Shown piece by piece: positions 20,783 through 31,690 of a stretch of 64,000 nucleotides of DNA. The stretch spans positions 54,978,808 through 55,042,807 of the forward strand of contig NC_052505.1 in assembly GCF_014356525.2 (NCBI RefSeq), in the 5' to 3' direction. The translations under genes were made by a program, and so were the position numbers. Each line of letters begins with the position of its first letter. The first letter of the stretch is position 1. A model generated the notes under the pieces. It was not told where the DNA came from, did not search any database, and worked only from the letters and a program-made list of their open reading frames with translations. Origin of the DNA: Nilaparvata lugens (Eukaryota; Arthropoda; Insecta; Hemiptera; Delphacidae).

Positions 20783-21905
20783 GAGTCTTAGGATTCACTA
20801 TGAATTGGAATAAAATCATTATTATTTCAATTGGTATTAATTCTATGTTGGATCAAAAAGTTATTTATGCTGTGCTGTGCAGATAAGATAAACATTATCT
20901 CAACTGGCTAACTACTATCGCCAGGCTTCTAGTCTGTAGAAGAGAATTACTTCCTCCTTTTCAATAACAATTTATAAATTGAATTCATGAGAATTCTTGT
21001 TTTTCCAGATATTCTACTGTTATTGAGTCAGTCTGAGTCTGATCGTGCTATTGTTAGTTTTGAAATTGGATCATGTCTCAAGATTGACTCTATTTTTACT
21101 CAGCCTACCATCATGAGTTATTATTGACAGTGCATTGATTCATTCAATTATTACTATTTGTGCTGATTGTTGTGATTATTTTTCGGAAAATCAATATTTA
21201 CTGAGTGTGAATTGATTAACAGCTGTTGTGTCATTATACACGCCTTGTGTGAATAATTACTTTGAAGAAGTAAATTAAGATTTATTTCGGGGTGAAATAA
21301 GTCTTGAAGTGAGAAAGAGAGATTTAGCAATAAATGTTCACTGATTGTGAATTAGTTAGCAGATGTTATCTGTTATCATAAACACACTGTCATTTATATC
21401 CAATGGATGGTTACTTTGCATAGGTAAATCATTTTTTTATTGTGATATAGTGAGAGGGATGTGATCCTCATGACAGATTGAAAAGGAATTGTTATTTCGA
21501 CTACATTTAATTGTGATATAAGATCAAAATATGTTTGGTAACATCACAACTAGTGGCTTCATGTCAACCATATAATTCAGTATTCTACATCATATTGTCA
21601 TGTCTTATCTCTTATCGTGACCTTAAGCTGCTGATACACTGAATTAACTGTGAGTATCCATCACTATGACACTTGGTGATTTTCCTGGACTCCAATTCAC
21701 CTCTATCGACTTCTGCCTTCTGTGAAGTGTTACATTGTTGTGTATCACATTCCTTCTTGAGGACGGGGACTGCAACTTGAGTCTACTTTCTCGACGAGCT
21801 CCTGGGATTATTGGAGCTGTATCTCAGCTGACTATTGCTGAGACCATGATGAGTTCCTGGTCGTGTTGGAGATTCATCCCAGCTGTCTGATGCTGGAGTT
21901 GAGGC
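20783..21905. other. AT-rich stretch without recognisable genes
   Basis: No frame of interest. Composition changes abruptly to GC-richer repeat sequence at about 21890. Confidence 0.55.
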
Positions 21906-22806
21906 AGTGCGAGAGCACGGCCATGCAGTGCGGAAGCACAGCAGTAGTGCGAAAGCATGGATACAGTGCGGATGTACGGCATGCAGTGCAAAAGCATGGC
22001 CCCACAGTGCGAAAGCATGGCACGCAGTACGAAAGCACGGCCCCGCAGAGCAAAAACACGGCTCCCTGCAAGGGGAAAGCCTTGCATGCAGGGCGAAAGC
22101 CCATCATGCAGGGCAAAAGCCTGGCACAGGTAGTGCGCGAGTTTGACCTCAGCAGTGTGGAAACACTGCAGCCAGATTGCTAGCTAATCCGAACGTTGTG
22201 TGCAAACATGACACATCGGTCAGTGTGTGTCTAGATTGTAATCACGGGGACGCACACCTTCGCGGTGCAGAAGCACAGCAGGAGTGCAAAAGCACAGCTC
22301 CTCGCAGGGCAGAAGCCCGGCCCGCGGTGTGAAAGCACGGCTCGCAGGGCGTAAGCCTGGTTCTGTGTTCTGTGTTACCCTTTATCCTGCAGTGCATGGC
22401 TTGTCCAGACGGGGCAAATATCCTTGTGCCTTGCTTGTGCAAACACAACCCTCCAGCAGAGCACAAGCTCTGTTTCCTAGTCTAGAAGCAGGAGTCAGTT
22501 TTCCTGCAAGTCAGCGGATGTGGACACACCGCGATGGTTTGAGTAAGAACTCAGTCGGTGGTGCTTTTCACCTTTTATGTTTTTGTGTTCTGTGTTTCTT
22601 TGTATCCCGCAGTGTGCAAGCACGGCGTCCCTTTTGCAGTGTGGAAACATGGCGCTTCTTGCAGTGCGGAAGCATGGCCTCCTTTAGCAGTGTGAAAGCA
22701 GGGCGACTCTTGCAGTGTGGAAGCACAGCGTCCCCCTTGCAGTGTGGAAGCACGACATCTCAGCAGTGTGGAAGCACGGTGTACCCACACAGTGCGGAAG
22801 CACGGT
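21906..22806. repeat. Clustered GNRA-loop mini-hairpin repeats
   Basis: More than 20 copies of a 12-nt palindromic unit lie in three clusters (21906-22170, 22265-22352, 22611-22806), with an outlier near 24552. The general form is a 4-bp stem closed by a 4-base loop. Examples are GTGC-GAGA-GCAC at 21907, GTGC-GGAA-GCAC at 21928, GGGC-GAAA-GCCC at 22091, and GCAGTGT-GGAA-ACACTGC at 22152 (7-bp stem). Others are GGGC-AGAA-GCCC at 22307 and GTGT-GCAA-GCAC at 22612. The loops are mostly GNRA and the stems vary in a paired way. The frames across it (for example AVRKHG repeats) are by-products of the repeats. Confidence 0.75.
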
Positions 22807-23519
22807 GCAGCTCAGTGGTACCTCTATAAGAAGGCCAGGCCGAGAACGTGGCCAGATGGCTTACTGCTTCTCCCTTTGAAACCGGTTGGTGAGGATCCAA
22901 CCTGGCGCCCAGATGTTTGTACAGTCTTCTGTGACAGTCAGAGAGGTGACCCTTCCCATCATCACCCTTCCCCCCCTTTTTCCTTCCCATTTCTTCCCCC
23001 CTTCCATTAGTAGGAACAGTGTGTCACGATGTATATCATAACTAGTGAGGGAAATTGAGTTCAGGGCTTGTTCTAATGCTTGGTAATCTCTTGATGAGAT
23101 CTCTGAGACCAACGAGCAGGCCGGCCACTGAGCTACCGCTCAGCAGTGCCACGCATCCTCACCCCCTCTCTCTAGGCTACTGAGGGAGGCTCGTGAAGGG
23201 CTAGTAGTAGTCAGTCTAGTGTGGGTGTCCAGTGCGAGCAGTCATCAGAGAGAGTGAAGGAAGCAACATGCAGCTAGCAACATAGTACAGCTTGTATGCT
23301 GAGTGTACTCCGACTCCTTCGACTACTAGAAGTCGTGCCTGAGGTTAACTGGAGTCAATCGAAGGCACTAGAAGCTCCAAGTTCCAGCACTCACAGCAGT
23401 TGAGTGTTGTTCGACCACTTCGACGACTTTTGGCAGCAGCCTGCCTGTTTCGACCAGTGGCGACAAGTAAGGTTTTAGCTAAAACCTGACTGGACCCTGG
23501 TACATCATTGTGAGGACCA
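22807..23519. other. Stretch without recognisable genes between repeat fields
   Basis: Moderate GC, with a C-rich run near 22960-23000. The short frames have no known motif. Confidence 0.5.
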
Positions 23520-24440
23520 GGAAAGGTGAGAAGACCTTGAATAAGGCTCAGAGAGGCCTTTCTTTTACCTCGAGACGTGATCCTACTCGCAGGAAATAGC
23601 CGGTGTCCGAGGTTAGGGACTTGGTGACCGATAGCAACGGCGAGTGTGAGGGACTTTCCTACCTTGCTATTTCCAATAGAGAAAGCAAGAAGACCTGGAG
23701 TAAGGCTTGGCAAGGCCTTTCTCGACCTCGAGACACGATCCTAGCCCCACGAAATGGCTGGTGCCCAAGGTTAGGGACCCAGTGACCAGTGGTGACGCCC
23801 GGTGCAAGGGCTCTCATACCTTGCCATTTGTCCTTGAATAGCAAGAGGACCTCGAGTAAGGCTTGGGAAGGCCGTTTTCGACCCCGAAACACAATCCTGG
23901 CCCCAGGAAATAGCTGGTGCCTGAGGTTAGAGACCCAGTGACCAGTAGTGACGCCCGGTGCAAGGGCTCTCATACCTTGCTATTCGTCCTAGAATAGCAA
24001 GAGGACCTCAAGACGTGATCCTAGTAACAGGAAATAGCTGGTGCCCGAGGTTGGGGACCCGGTGACCAGAGGTGAAGCCCGTTGCAAGGGCTCCCATACC
24101 TTGCTATCTCGTCTTAGAATATCAAGAGAACCTCGAGTAGGGCTTGGGAAGGCCTTTCTCGACCTCAAGACGTGATCCTGGCCACATGAAATAGCCGGTG
24201 CCTAAGGTTAGGGACCCGGTGACCAGACGTGGAGCCCGGTGCAAGGGCTCTCGTACCTTGCTATTCCGTCCTAGAATAGTAAGAGGACCTCGATCGAGTG
24301 AGGCTTGGGAAGGCCTTTCTTGAGCTCGTGACACGATCCTGGCCACAGGAAATAGCTGGTGCCCGAGGTTAGGGACCCGGTGACCAACTACAGCAATCAG
24401 TTCCGAGGCTCTTAAACCCTGCTATTTCAGATCCCAATAG
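23520..24440 (+). repeat. Tandem repeat, about 157-bp period, six copies
   Basis: Successive units share gcaagaggacct, an aaggcttgggaaggcc segment, a gatcctggcc segment, ggaaatagctggtgcc and agggacccggtgacca. The gatcct landmark occurs near 23580, 23738, 23892, 24016, 24174 and 24335. That gives a period of about 155-160 bp, with one unit shortened to about 125 bp. Copies diverge moderately. There is no conserved open frame. Confidence 0.85.
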
Positions 24441-24727
24441 CAGGAGGACATCTAGTGACAACCGGGAACGTTCCTCCCATATCAGAGATCCCCCTCACGG
24501 CAGACACCAAGTCGTTCCTGTTCCTCTCACTCCACGCCCAACCCTGTAAGGCAGTGCGAAAGCACGGCCCCTCATACCTAAAAGAGGAAAGCATTCCTCC
24601 AAGGTTCTCAAGACCCTGTTCCAACCCCCGATTCGAATGAGGGAGGTTGACGGACGCCCCACCAAGCCTCCCGTACCCTGCTGCAGCCCACCCCAGACGA
24701 CGACTGTCTAGCTGGCACAGAGCGACA

Positions 24728-24767
24728 CTGGGAATTCTGGTAGAAGAAGGTGTGGGCAAAAATCTAC
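24728..24767 (+). repeat. About 40-bp direct repeat, right copy
   Basis: Matches 17458-17497 with small differences. Here it runs into a coding-like tail (next entry). Confidence 0.7.
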
Positions 24768-24890
24768 TCAGAATATCGTGCAGCTATCTATAAGCACGGC
24801 CCACGCAACATATGGACTGACGATGGCAGGGTATGCTGGGTTGATGCTCATGGCAATCGGCGATGGACTACATCTATTGATATGCTGTGA
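24752..24890 (+). pseudogene. Fragment of a retroelement ORF1/FP-type C-terminal domain
   Basis: A frame of about 45 codons ending in TGA reads VWAKIYSEYRAAIYKHG, then NIWTDDGRVCWVDAHGN. The W-x-DDGRV pattern is the C-terminal domain shared by L1-type ORF1 proteins and baculovirus FP-like proteins. The ORF1 at 5425 (VWSSDGRIKI) and the frame at 51168 (VWTHDGKV) have the same block. Only the tail is present, so it is a dead fragment. Confidence 0.55.
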
Positions 24891-26395
24891 CAATCATTAT
24901 TTCCGCCTCTCTTGAGATTATAATCATGTGATCACATAGACTAAGATTACTTTCAGTCACTCTTGATAGTGCGAGGATTCTTTCAACTAGTCTGTGAGTG
25001 ATTTAATTATCCATATCATATCATATCAATGCTAATAAACTATTACTAGTGTCATTATTATTTATTTGATAAGATATCTTATATTTTTATTTCCTATTAA
25101 GTCTCGTCTAAGTATCTAACTTATTTTCAATTTTCCTACATTTATGATATTAATCAATTCATCCTTTTCCAAGTCATTGACCTCATGTCATTAACAATCT
25201 CTATGCTGTTGAATAATACTCAATCTATTTCAAGCAACATATTTTTTTTTCTTTCTTATAGTGACCAATTTCTTATTTAATATTTCAAGTTCGATATTAC
25301 TTTGTGTTACTCAATATCTTCACTTATCATTCTTTCTTCATTTATTCATTCTATTGCTGCTGTAATAATCACCATCATCAACTTACATCTTGTATCAATT
25401 ATTCATTTGTTGTCAACATCGCTCGATTATATGATACTTCCTCTATTGAAGCTGTACATACGGATTTATTGATCCATACATGAATCTTAGGAAAGCTGTT
25501 TAATTCTTGCTATTCCCAATTACGTCTCCTGATACCCACGTATTCCCCCACTTCAGTTGTTTAAGATTTCATATATTGTGTTCAACATTATTTATTGTAT
25601 CTGTATGCGATAATCAATTTGTTGATGGAGTTGCTCCACTCCCTAATAGGCGAGTCTTATGCCTTGTGAGCCAACATATTATCTACTGGTGATATACTTA
25701 TTACTCTCATTGCTCTTCTTATTCATACAATCATTATTTCTCATCAATAACTAATTCTTTCTTCTTCTGTATCTAACTATACTCTTCATACATATTTCTC
25801 ATTGCAAATTATTGTTTATTTTTTATATAGAGTGGAAAAACATTACTAACTTGCGGATTACTTGAATATAGCCTGTTCATTATTGATGATTCTTTTTTTC
25901 TGAAGAATAATTCCAGTTGTTAACTCTTCAGTTATTTAGTGATTAGGTTGAGTTGTTGAATCTACTCCAAATTGAATGTATAAAACTAATCACAACTGCG
26001 TGTTTTTCTTCTTTTAACTGTATTGCTTGATCATGGATGTTGATGGTATAAGAGATAGACTAAATGAACACCAAGCATCCTTGAAGATATGTTATATTAG
26101 CTCGGAGTCCTTACCGGGACATTTTGATGACTTTAGAGAGATTTTCTCGGCTCTTAGTTTTGTCCTTAGTGCTCAAACTGAACAATAACACCAACAATAG
26201 CACACAATAGCAACAATAATAGCAGCAGCAATAGCAAAAATTTATTATAAGTGTAATTGACAAGTATGAGAAATCTAATAAACACACACTAACACACACC
26301 CTGAGAGAATAATGAGAAAACACTTGGCACAGCCTCAGGGAGCAATCTCTGCTGATCAAAACACTGCAATGATGCTCCTCAATTGTTCTACACAC
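24891..26395. other. AT-rich stretch without recognisable genes
   Basis: No convincing frame. At 26111-26395 the complement strand is rich in TTG/CTG triplets and holds a possible promoter-like arrangement, described among the findings. Confidence 0.5.
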
Positions 26396-26535
26396 TATTT
26401 ATATGCTTCCCGAGTGGGTGGGGGGGTCTTCTAATTCATTTTTATTAATCTTTGATTTTTCATTCTTAAGTATTCTTTTTTTATTATTTTTTTTTAATTT
26501 TTTTCTCAATTTTTTTAATGAAGTTCCTGAAGTTT

Positions 26536-26660
26536 TGACCTTGACCTTGACCTTGACCTTGACACTGGTTGGGTTGGGTCAGGTCAGGTAAGATTAGGTT
26601 AGGTTAGGTTGGGTTTGTTGGATTGGGTTAGGTTAGGTTTGGTCGATTTTTTTCCAGGTT
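26536..26660 (+). repeat. TTGACC hexamer run followed by TTAGG-type repeats
   Basis: About 4.5 tandem ttgacc units (26536-26562) are followed by interrupted ggtta/ttagg units up to about 26660. TTAGG is the telomeric repeat of most non-dipteran insects. This is a short, degenerate internal run, not a telomere. Confidence 0.7.
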
Positions 26661-26679
26661 AGGTTCATATTTACCCTAA

Positions 26680-26718
26680 GGGGAAGTCTGGCACATTGGA
26701 AGTGTGCCAGACTTTCCC
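26680..26718. other. Short perfect-looking hairpin
   Basis: The left arm gggaagtctggcac (up to 26694) and the right arm gtgccagactttccc (26704-26718) pair with one bulged base around a 9-nt loop. A T-run follows. It is too short for a canonical insect pre-miRNA. Its function is unknown. Confidence 0.6.
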
Positions 26719-26719
26719 T

Positions 26720-29700
26720 TTTTTACTACTATAGTAGGATATCATAATTGGGACTAAATTTATTATTAGCAGCTTTTATATCTACATCTAATAATTGCTC
26801 AAATATGAACCGGATACATCAGAGTGACGAAACGTCAGCAAGAAAGTGAAACTGCTCATAGGATGTTGATATTTTAGCATGTTCATCCATCCACGAATTT
26901 GTCAATAAACTTCTCTGGTTATAATTCATTGGCAATCAGAGGAATTTTTCTATTTATTATTTTATGTATTATTTTACCATTTCATGCTTTACATGAATTG
27001 TTATAGCATCTTCAATGTTGTGTGTAAAATTCTCAATACAGCAACAATAGTGTCAACTTGACGGTACTCCACCCTTAGCAAATGAGTTAGGGATGAGGAT
27101 TTCCAATAGGTTCAGCCCCTTATAGTCTCAATGAAGCTGCGAAGTGAAAAATTGTGTTGAAGATATTGTGTCCAAATAACATTATAAAATGATCTATTGT
27201 TTAGAAACTGATGATTCCACACTCAACACTGAAGCCACTATGAGGATATTGATGGAAAGCATGAAATGGTGAAATAATACATCAAATTGAATAGCATTAT
27301 AATGCTCCATGATCCAACTTACAGTACTTATTTCTTCGATGCATTGTTGTCGATCAATGAACCTTGCAAGTGTAAAAAGTTGGAATAAAACTGTCTTTCC
27401 AAAGATTTTACGCATTTGAAATTAAATATTCCAAAAACTAGAATAGATATCACAAAACTCTACTGAAAACAAACCTTGTATGAAATTCATCTAGCTTCAT
27501 TTTTGTTTGTTAGTCAGGTCTCTGGAACGCATTGTTTCCAAGATACAACTGATACAAGCGTGTAAGGCAGGAATGGTAAAAAGCAACTTTTAAACCACTT
27601 TTGGAATGTTTACTTGCTAACTATCCTTAGAAGAGCTGTAGGGTCAAAAATTGTGATCTGAACTTTTTCCTCTATAATTTTTCGTTGACTGAACTATTAT
27701 CATCATCTGAATTATCAATCATTAAATTCCATCAAAGCATATAATATATCATGTGAAATGCAGATATGGGTATAGCAGGGAATGAGGGTGAACCTCATAC
27801 ACCTCATGAGAGTATTCTATACGCTTATCTCTTCACGTCATATCACCTACTCTATACTGTGAATCTGCAACTCCTTATTCAGCCATACTCACATTTACTC
27901 TTGCTCTATTACATCACTGATTACATCGACTCTATCAATTGAAGCCAGAGCTTAACAACAGAAAAAACTCACTATAAACTCACTACTATTGTTAATGTAT
28001 ATATGTGCTTATAATGAGCACATACACACTAACAAGCCGTCATAAGATAGCTCATCATCAATGAAGTCATAATGTCTTGACTCCTTTGAGGAGAAATCCT
28101 AACAATCTATGAAGAGTTCTCTCGAGTTATAGTCGAATTTCCATCCATCAAAGACATGTCCAGTTCTATTGTCTTTGTAATGAATTTGTGAAGCATTGTA
28201 TTATAAAAATAACAAGAGACCTCATATAATCCATTCATAATGCCCTCGAAACATCCTCTTTAAAAGGACCCCTACACCATGGGGACCCAATGAACAAACT
28301 TCCTTCCAGGAAAAGACGCTATAATACTGATGAAATACAAGTTGAATACAAATTAATAAAAACGGTGAAATGGATGAAGAGAGGAAGAAACGCAAGGTTC
28401 CACTTCATAGCTGTTGTGGCAAAGGAGCAGAGTGAGCGGGTCTCTAGAGAGTGGGAATAATAATCAGGGGAACAAAAGGGAGAGAGCCTGCTCAGTATTG
28501 CTACTTTCTAGCTTTCTTTGTTCTTATTTCAAAGTGGAAAATAGAGTGAGAAGTAGAAAAGCTGGCGAACAATAAAACGAGAATCACTTAGAACGGAAAA
28601 TGTCAGCAGGGAATAAGCGATGAAGAGAGTGAAATTACAAAGAACTTAAAAAATGTTTAAGGGTGAGTGAGAAGTAAGGTGGAGGAGGAGCTCGTGGATT
28701 GGGAAGAAGAAGAAGAACATTGCTTTGAGGGACATTTGTTTTCTTCCATGTAATTGAAGTGCTGGTTATAAATAAAAATAACAAGCTAGACTAGATAATA
28801 CTATCAACTTTCGAAAGAGATTTCCGTTTTTTGATTTTTCTTTGATTCTGATTATGTACACAAGGGAATGTTTAGATGGAATGGACTTTGAATGGTTGGA
28901 TTCTTTGAGGACATTTCTCCATATCCTTCATAATTGACAAGTTGTTCACAAATATAACTGTTTCTCCAGAGGAATCCGAGTAGTTTTTGGTTCAGTGATT
29001 ATAAAAACAGTGACATTCATGTTTTCTCTTTTCGTTATGTTCTTCGTATGTTATTCTCTCCATTCTCTGCTGTTTCTTATCCTTTTTCTAGTTCAATTAC
29101 TATCTTACATCATCAAGTTGAGTATATATTCTCTTTAGTTAATTCCTTTAAAAAAATATATTTAATTTATCTTTAATTAGTAACTTCAACCTATTCATAA
29201 AAAGAAGAATAAATTTGTATAACTCCAATAAAGTATTGATGTATCTCTGGAATTATTGGTGAGATTAGTATCACAGAGGAATCCCATTTGCTGAAACAAA
29301 CAACTTCGTTCTATATTGTGGTACTGCATTAGGTCCTGGACCAACCTTACCTGCAATTGAAAATGTTAAAAAATGCTGGACAGTCGGTAGAACACCGCAG
29401 GGTGTAAATTCAATTCCTAAGCAATCCACAAAAAATAATTCTGATAACTTCCATCTGGATAAGTCACAAACGAATATTACAAATGGTTAAATTTATAATT
29501 TTTTACGATAGTATCTCAATGAAACCCACCAAAGCTTACTTTGAATTTACACAGAAATTCAGCAATTTGCTGAGGCAGATGAATTTGAAGTTCGCTATTA
29601 ATTATTCCATCAATAAGATAACTTAATAATTTTGATAATCCACTTACTGAACTATTGAATTTCCCTGGCTGAATAATTTGTAATGGGAATTTGTGATTTT

Positions 29701-29831
29701 CCACGTTATCACTATTTCCAGCGATATCATTCAGTTGGGTTTCAAGTGGAAGATTTGAGTCAACATTGAAACTGGTATTCAGTAGCCACCAATAAATAAA
29801 GGCAGTCCTGGAATATCAATTTCAATCCGTA
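26720..29831. other. 3.1-kb AT-rich stretch without recognisable genes
   Basis: Only short frames occur, with no domain, tRNA or repeat array that I can support. Confidence 0.5.
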
Positions 29832-30070
29832 AAGGTGCTTACAGACTTTTGCTCTGCTCCATAATTGAATGTCACTCAAGCAGATCGATTGATGATCGAC
29901 CGGGGAGCAAGTGTGGAATGCGAGAAGAGCTAACATCTACCGTAACGTTCATGATCAGAGCGATCGCGGAGCGAGTGCAGCGCATGCGTGGAGTGATTGC
30001 GGTGTGGGTGCGGAGCGTGTGCGAAGCGTGTGCGGAGCGTGTTGGAGGTACGTATATCTGTATGCACCTT
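29832..30070. mobile_element. MITE-like element with short terminal inverted repeats
   Basis: The left end aaggtgcttacagact (29832-29847) is inverted at 30055-30070 as tatctgtatgcacctt, with 13 of 16 positions matching. The 239-bp interior is GC-richer than the flanks and contains tandem gcggagcgtgt units. No transposase is present and I could not define a target duplication, so the superfamily is unassigned. The 75-codon frame inside is not credible. Confidence 0.5.
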
Positions 30071-31690
30071 GATTAATGATAACTTAGTTATGTCACAGGG
30101 TTGACGTACTGTGGACTCGAACTATATCATTTTTGGATTGAATTAATACCAGATCAATATCATTGAGGTATTCAAATAGTTGATAGGATCAAAAACTCTG
30201 CTGTAGAACAGCCAGAGTGGGATCATCTCCAATCAGCGTGGCATGTAAAACCAGCAGGATGGAATGTAAAATCAACAATCGTTTATTAAGGACACAATGT
30301 AATTTACTGTACTCCAATTTGCAATCACCAAACTGTAATTTTTATCCAAGACAAAAATAACTTCCAACTTACTGTCCAAATTGAGCGAAGGGGAAATCAT
30401 AAAATACAGGTTGTAACAAACTGGAAAATTTATTACATGAAAGCAAAATGAATTAGACCTCACATGAGGATAAATCGAAATCATCAAAATAATAAATATC
30501 ACAAGAGACTGTTTTCGGTTCTTTAATAATTTAAAGTTCATAGAATTTGAAATTGTAATGAATAAATTGCTGCACTAGGCTTAGCAAGGGTGTATGCAAT
30601 AAAATTGAGGAGTGTCTTTGTAATTTCTTTATAAATTTAGATATGACTAATTTGTCAACAAGATCAAATTCAAAATGGAATAGGAATAATATTCTCACTA
30701 CATTTTCGTTGTTCTGAGCTCAGCTTAATCACTTTGCACTTGATAGGCTGGCTGATTTTCTAATATTTTGAACAAAGGCATCATGGTTGATTATAAATTT
30801 GAATACTTTGATTGGACGTTATATCAATGTTCCCCTTTGTTGTCTGGCGTTGTGTGGTGGAGGGGGGTAATTGAAGGGTGATGCGCATAGCAAGTGTCAT
30901 CTCGTCTCGTATTGTGATCTGGACCCGGGATCCTGGAAGCAAGGAGGAATTGAACATGAAGGTAGGCCTATGTTATTGTGCACTTAGCCACTTTAAATTG
31001 TTCAACTTGCTACCCGACGCCAGACAACCCCAAAATGTTCTCGATTTAATTGATACAGTCCACAGACCAGAGTGCTGTTTGAGCCAGCCTCTGTCGTATA
31101 AACATACTTGCTGCATATTATTCTAATTATCTTAAATAAAGATTACACGAAGGGAGCTAGGTTTATTTTTACATAGAAAACCAAGCATTGGGGGTACATT
31201 CAACGATTAAGTTAAATTCAACTCAGGACTTTGAGAATGGGTGTCCTGGTGAAAAAATCTCCAAAGCAAGTGGAAGTTCCTTCTGTGAATATACCATCAC
31301 GTAGGTCACTTCCGGGAAGTATGGGTCACATGATATAAGTAAATCAATCCCATGCCCAGAAAAAATATTTCCACCAATGGGAATTTTTCCACGCGGTCTT
31401 AATATGCAAATAAAGTACGTAGGTTCAAAAAACAAATTAGCAAAGTAAATTCAAATTATGTCAATGGGAGATAGAAGCAGCAAAGCAGAAAACAATTTGA
31501 AACAAACAGGAACAGGAAAAAGCAAGCCTTGGATTAATGAAACACAAACAAAAATCTGGAGTGGCGCACTATAAAAATTGATCACCTGACGCTAGTGTTC
31601 ACACGCATCTAAAGTTTACCATTCAAAAATCTGAGCCAGCTGGTGACAGGGCAATAATGCTGGGGACACACGGGGTCGGCTATCTCTTCA
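30071..31690. other. AT-rich stretch without recognisable genes
   Basis: A few frames of 70-90 codons (30272-30541, 30878-31126, 31223-31435) show no known motif. I leave them unannotated. Confidence 0.45.

Noticed and set aside
21824..22829. Overlapping frames with Lys-His-Gly and Ser-Ala-Lys-Ala-Trp repeats on both strands
   Set aside because: All frames are open over the hairpin repeats, and the repetition is at DNA level. The stems vary in a base-paired way, not a codon way.
23345..24346. Minus-strand frames of 74-122 codons
   Set aside because: They follow the 157-bp tandem repeat and are not conserved between its units.
23520..24440. CRISPR-like array
   Set aside because: The repeats are about 157 bp and contiguous, without unique spacers, in a eukaryotic context.
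17458..24767. The 40-bp direct repeats as LTRs of one element
   Set aside because: They are too short, have no TG...CA ends, and no primer site or polypurine tract adjoins them.
26680..26718. microRNA precursor
   Set aside because: The arms are only about 15 bp and the loop 9 nt, too short for a canonical pre-miRNA.
29849..30076. 75-codon plus-strand frame
   Set aside because: It lies within the MITE-like unit and its GC-rich tandem motifs.
30878..31126. 82-codon frame followed by an AATAAA signal, as a possible terminal exon
   Set aside because: There is no known domain and no splice or homology evidence; chance is as likely.
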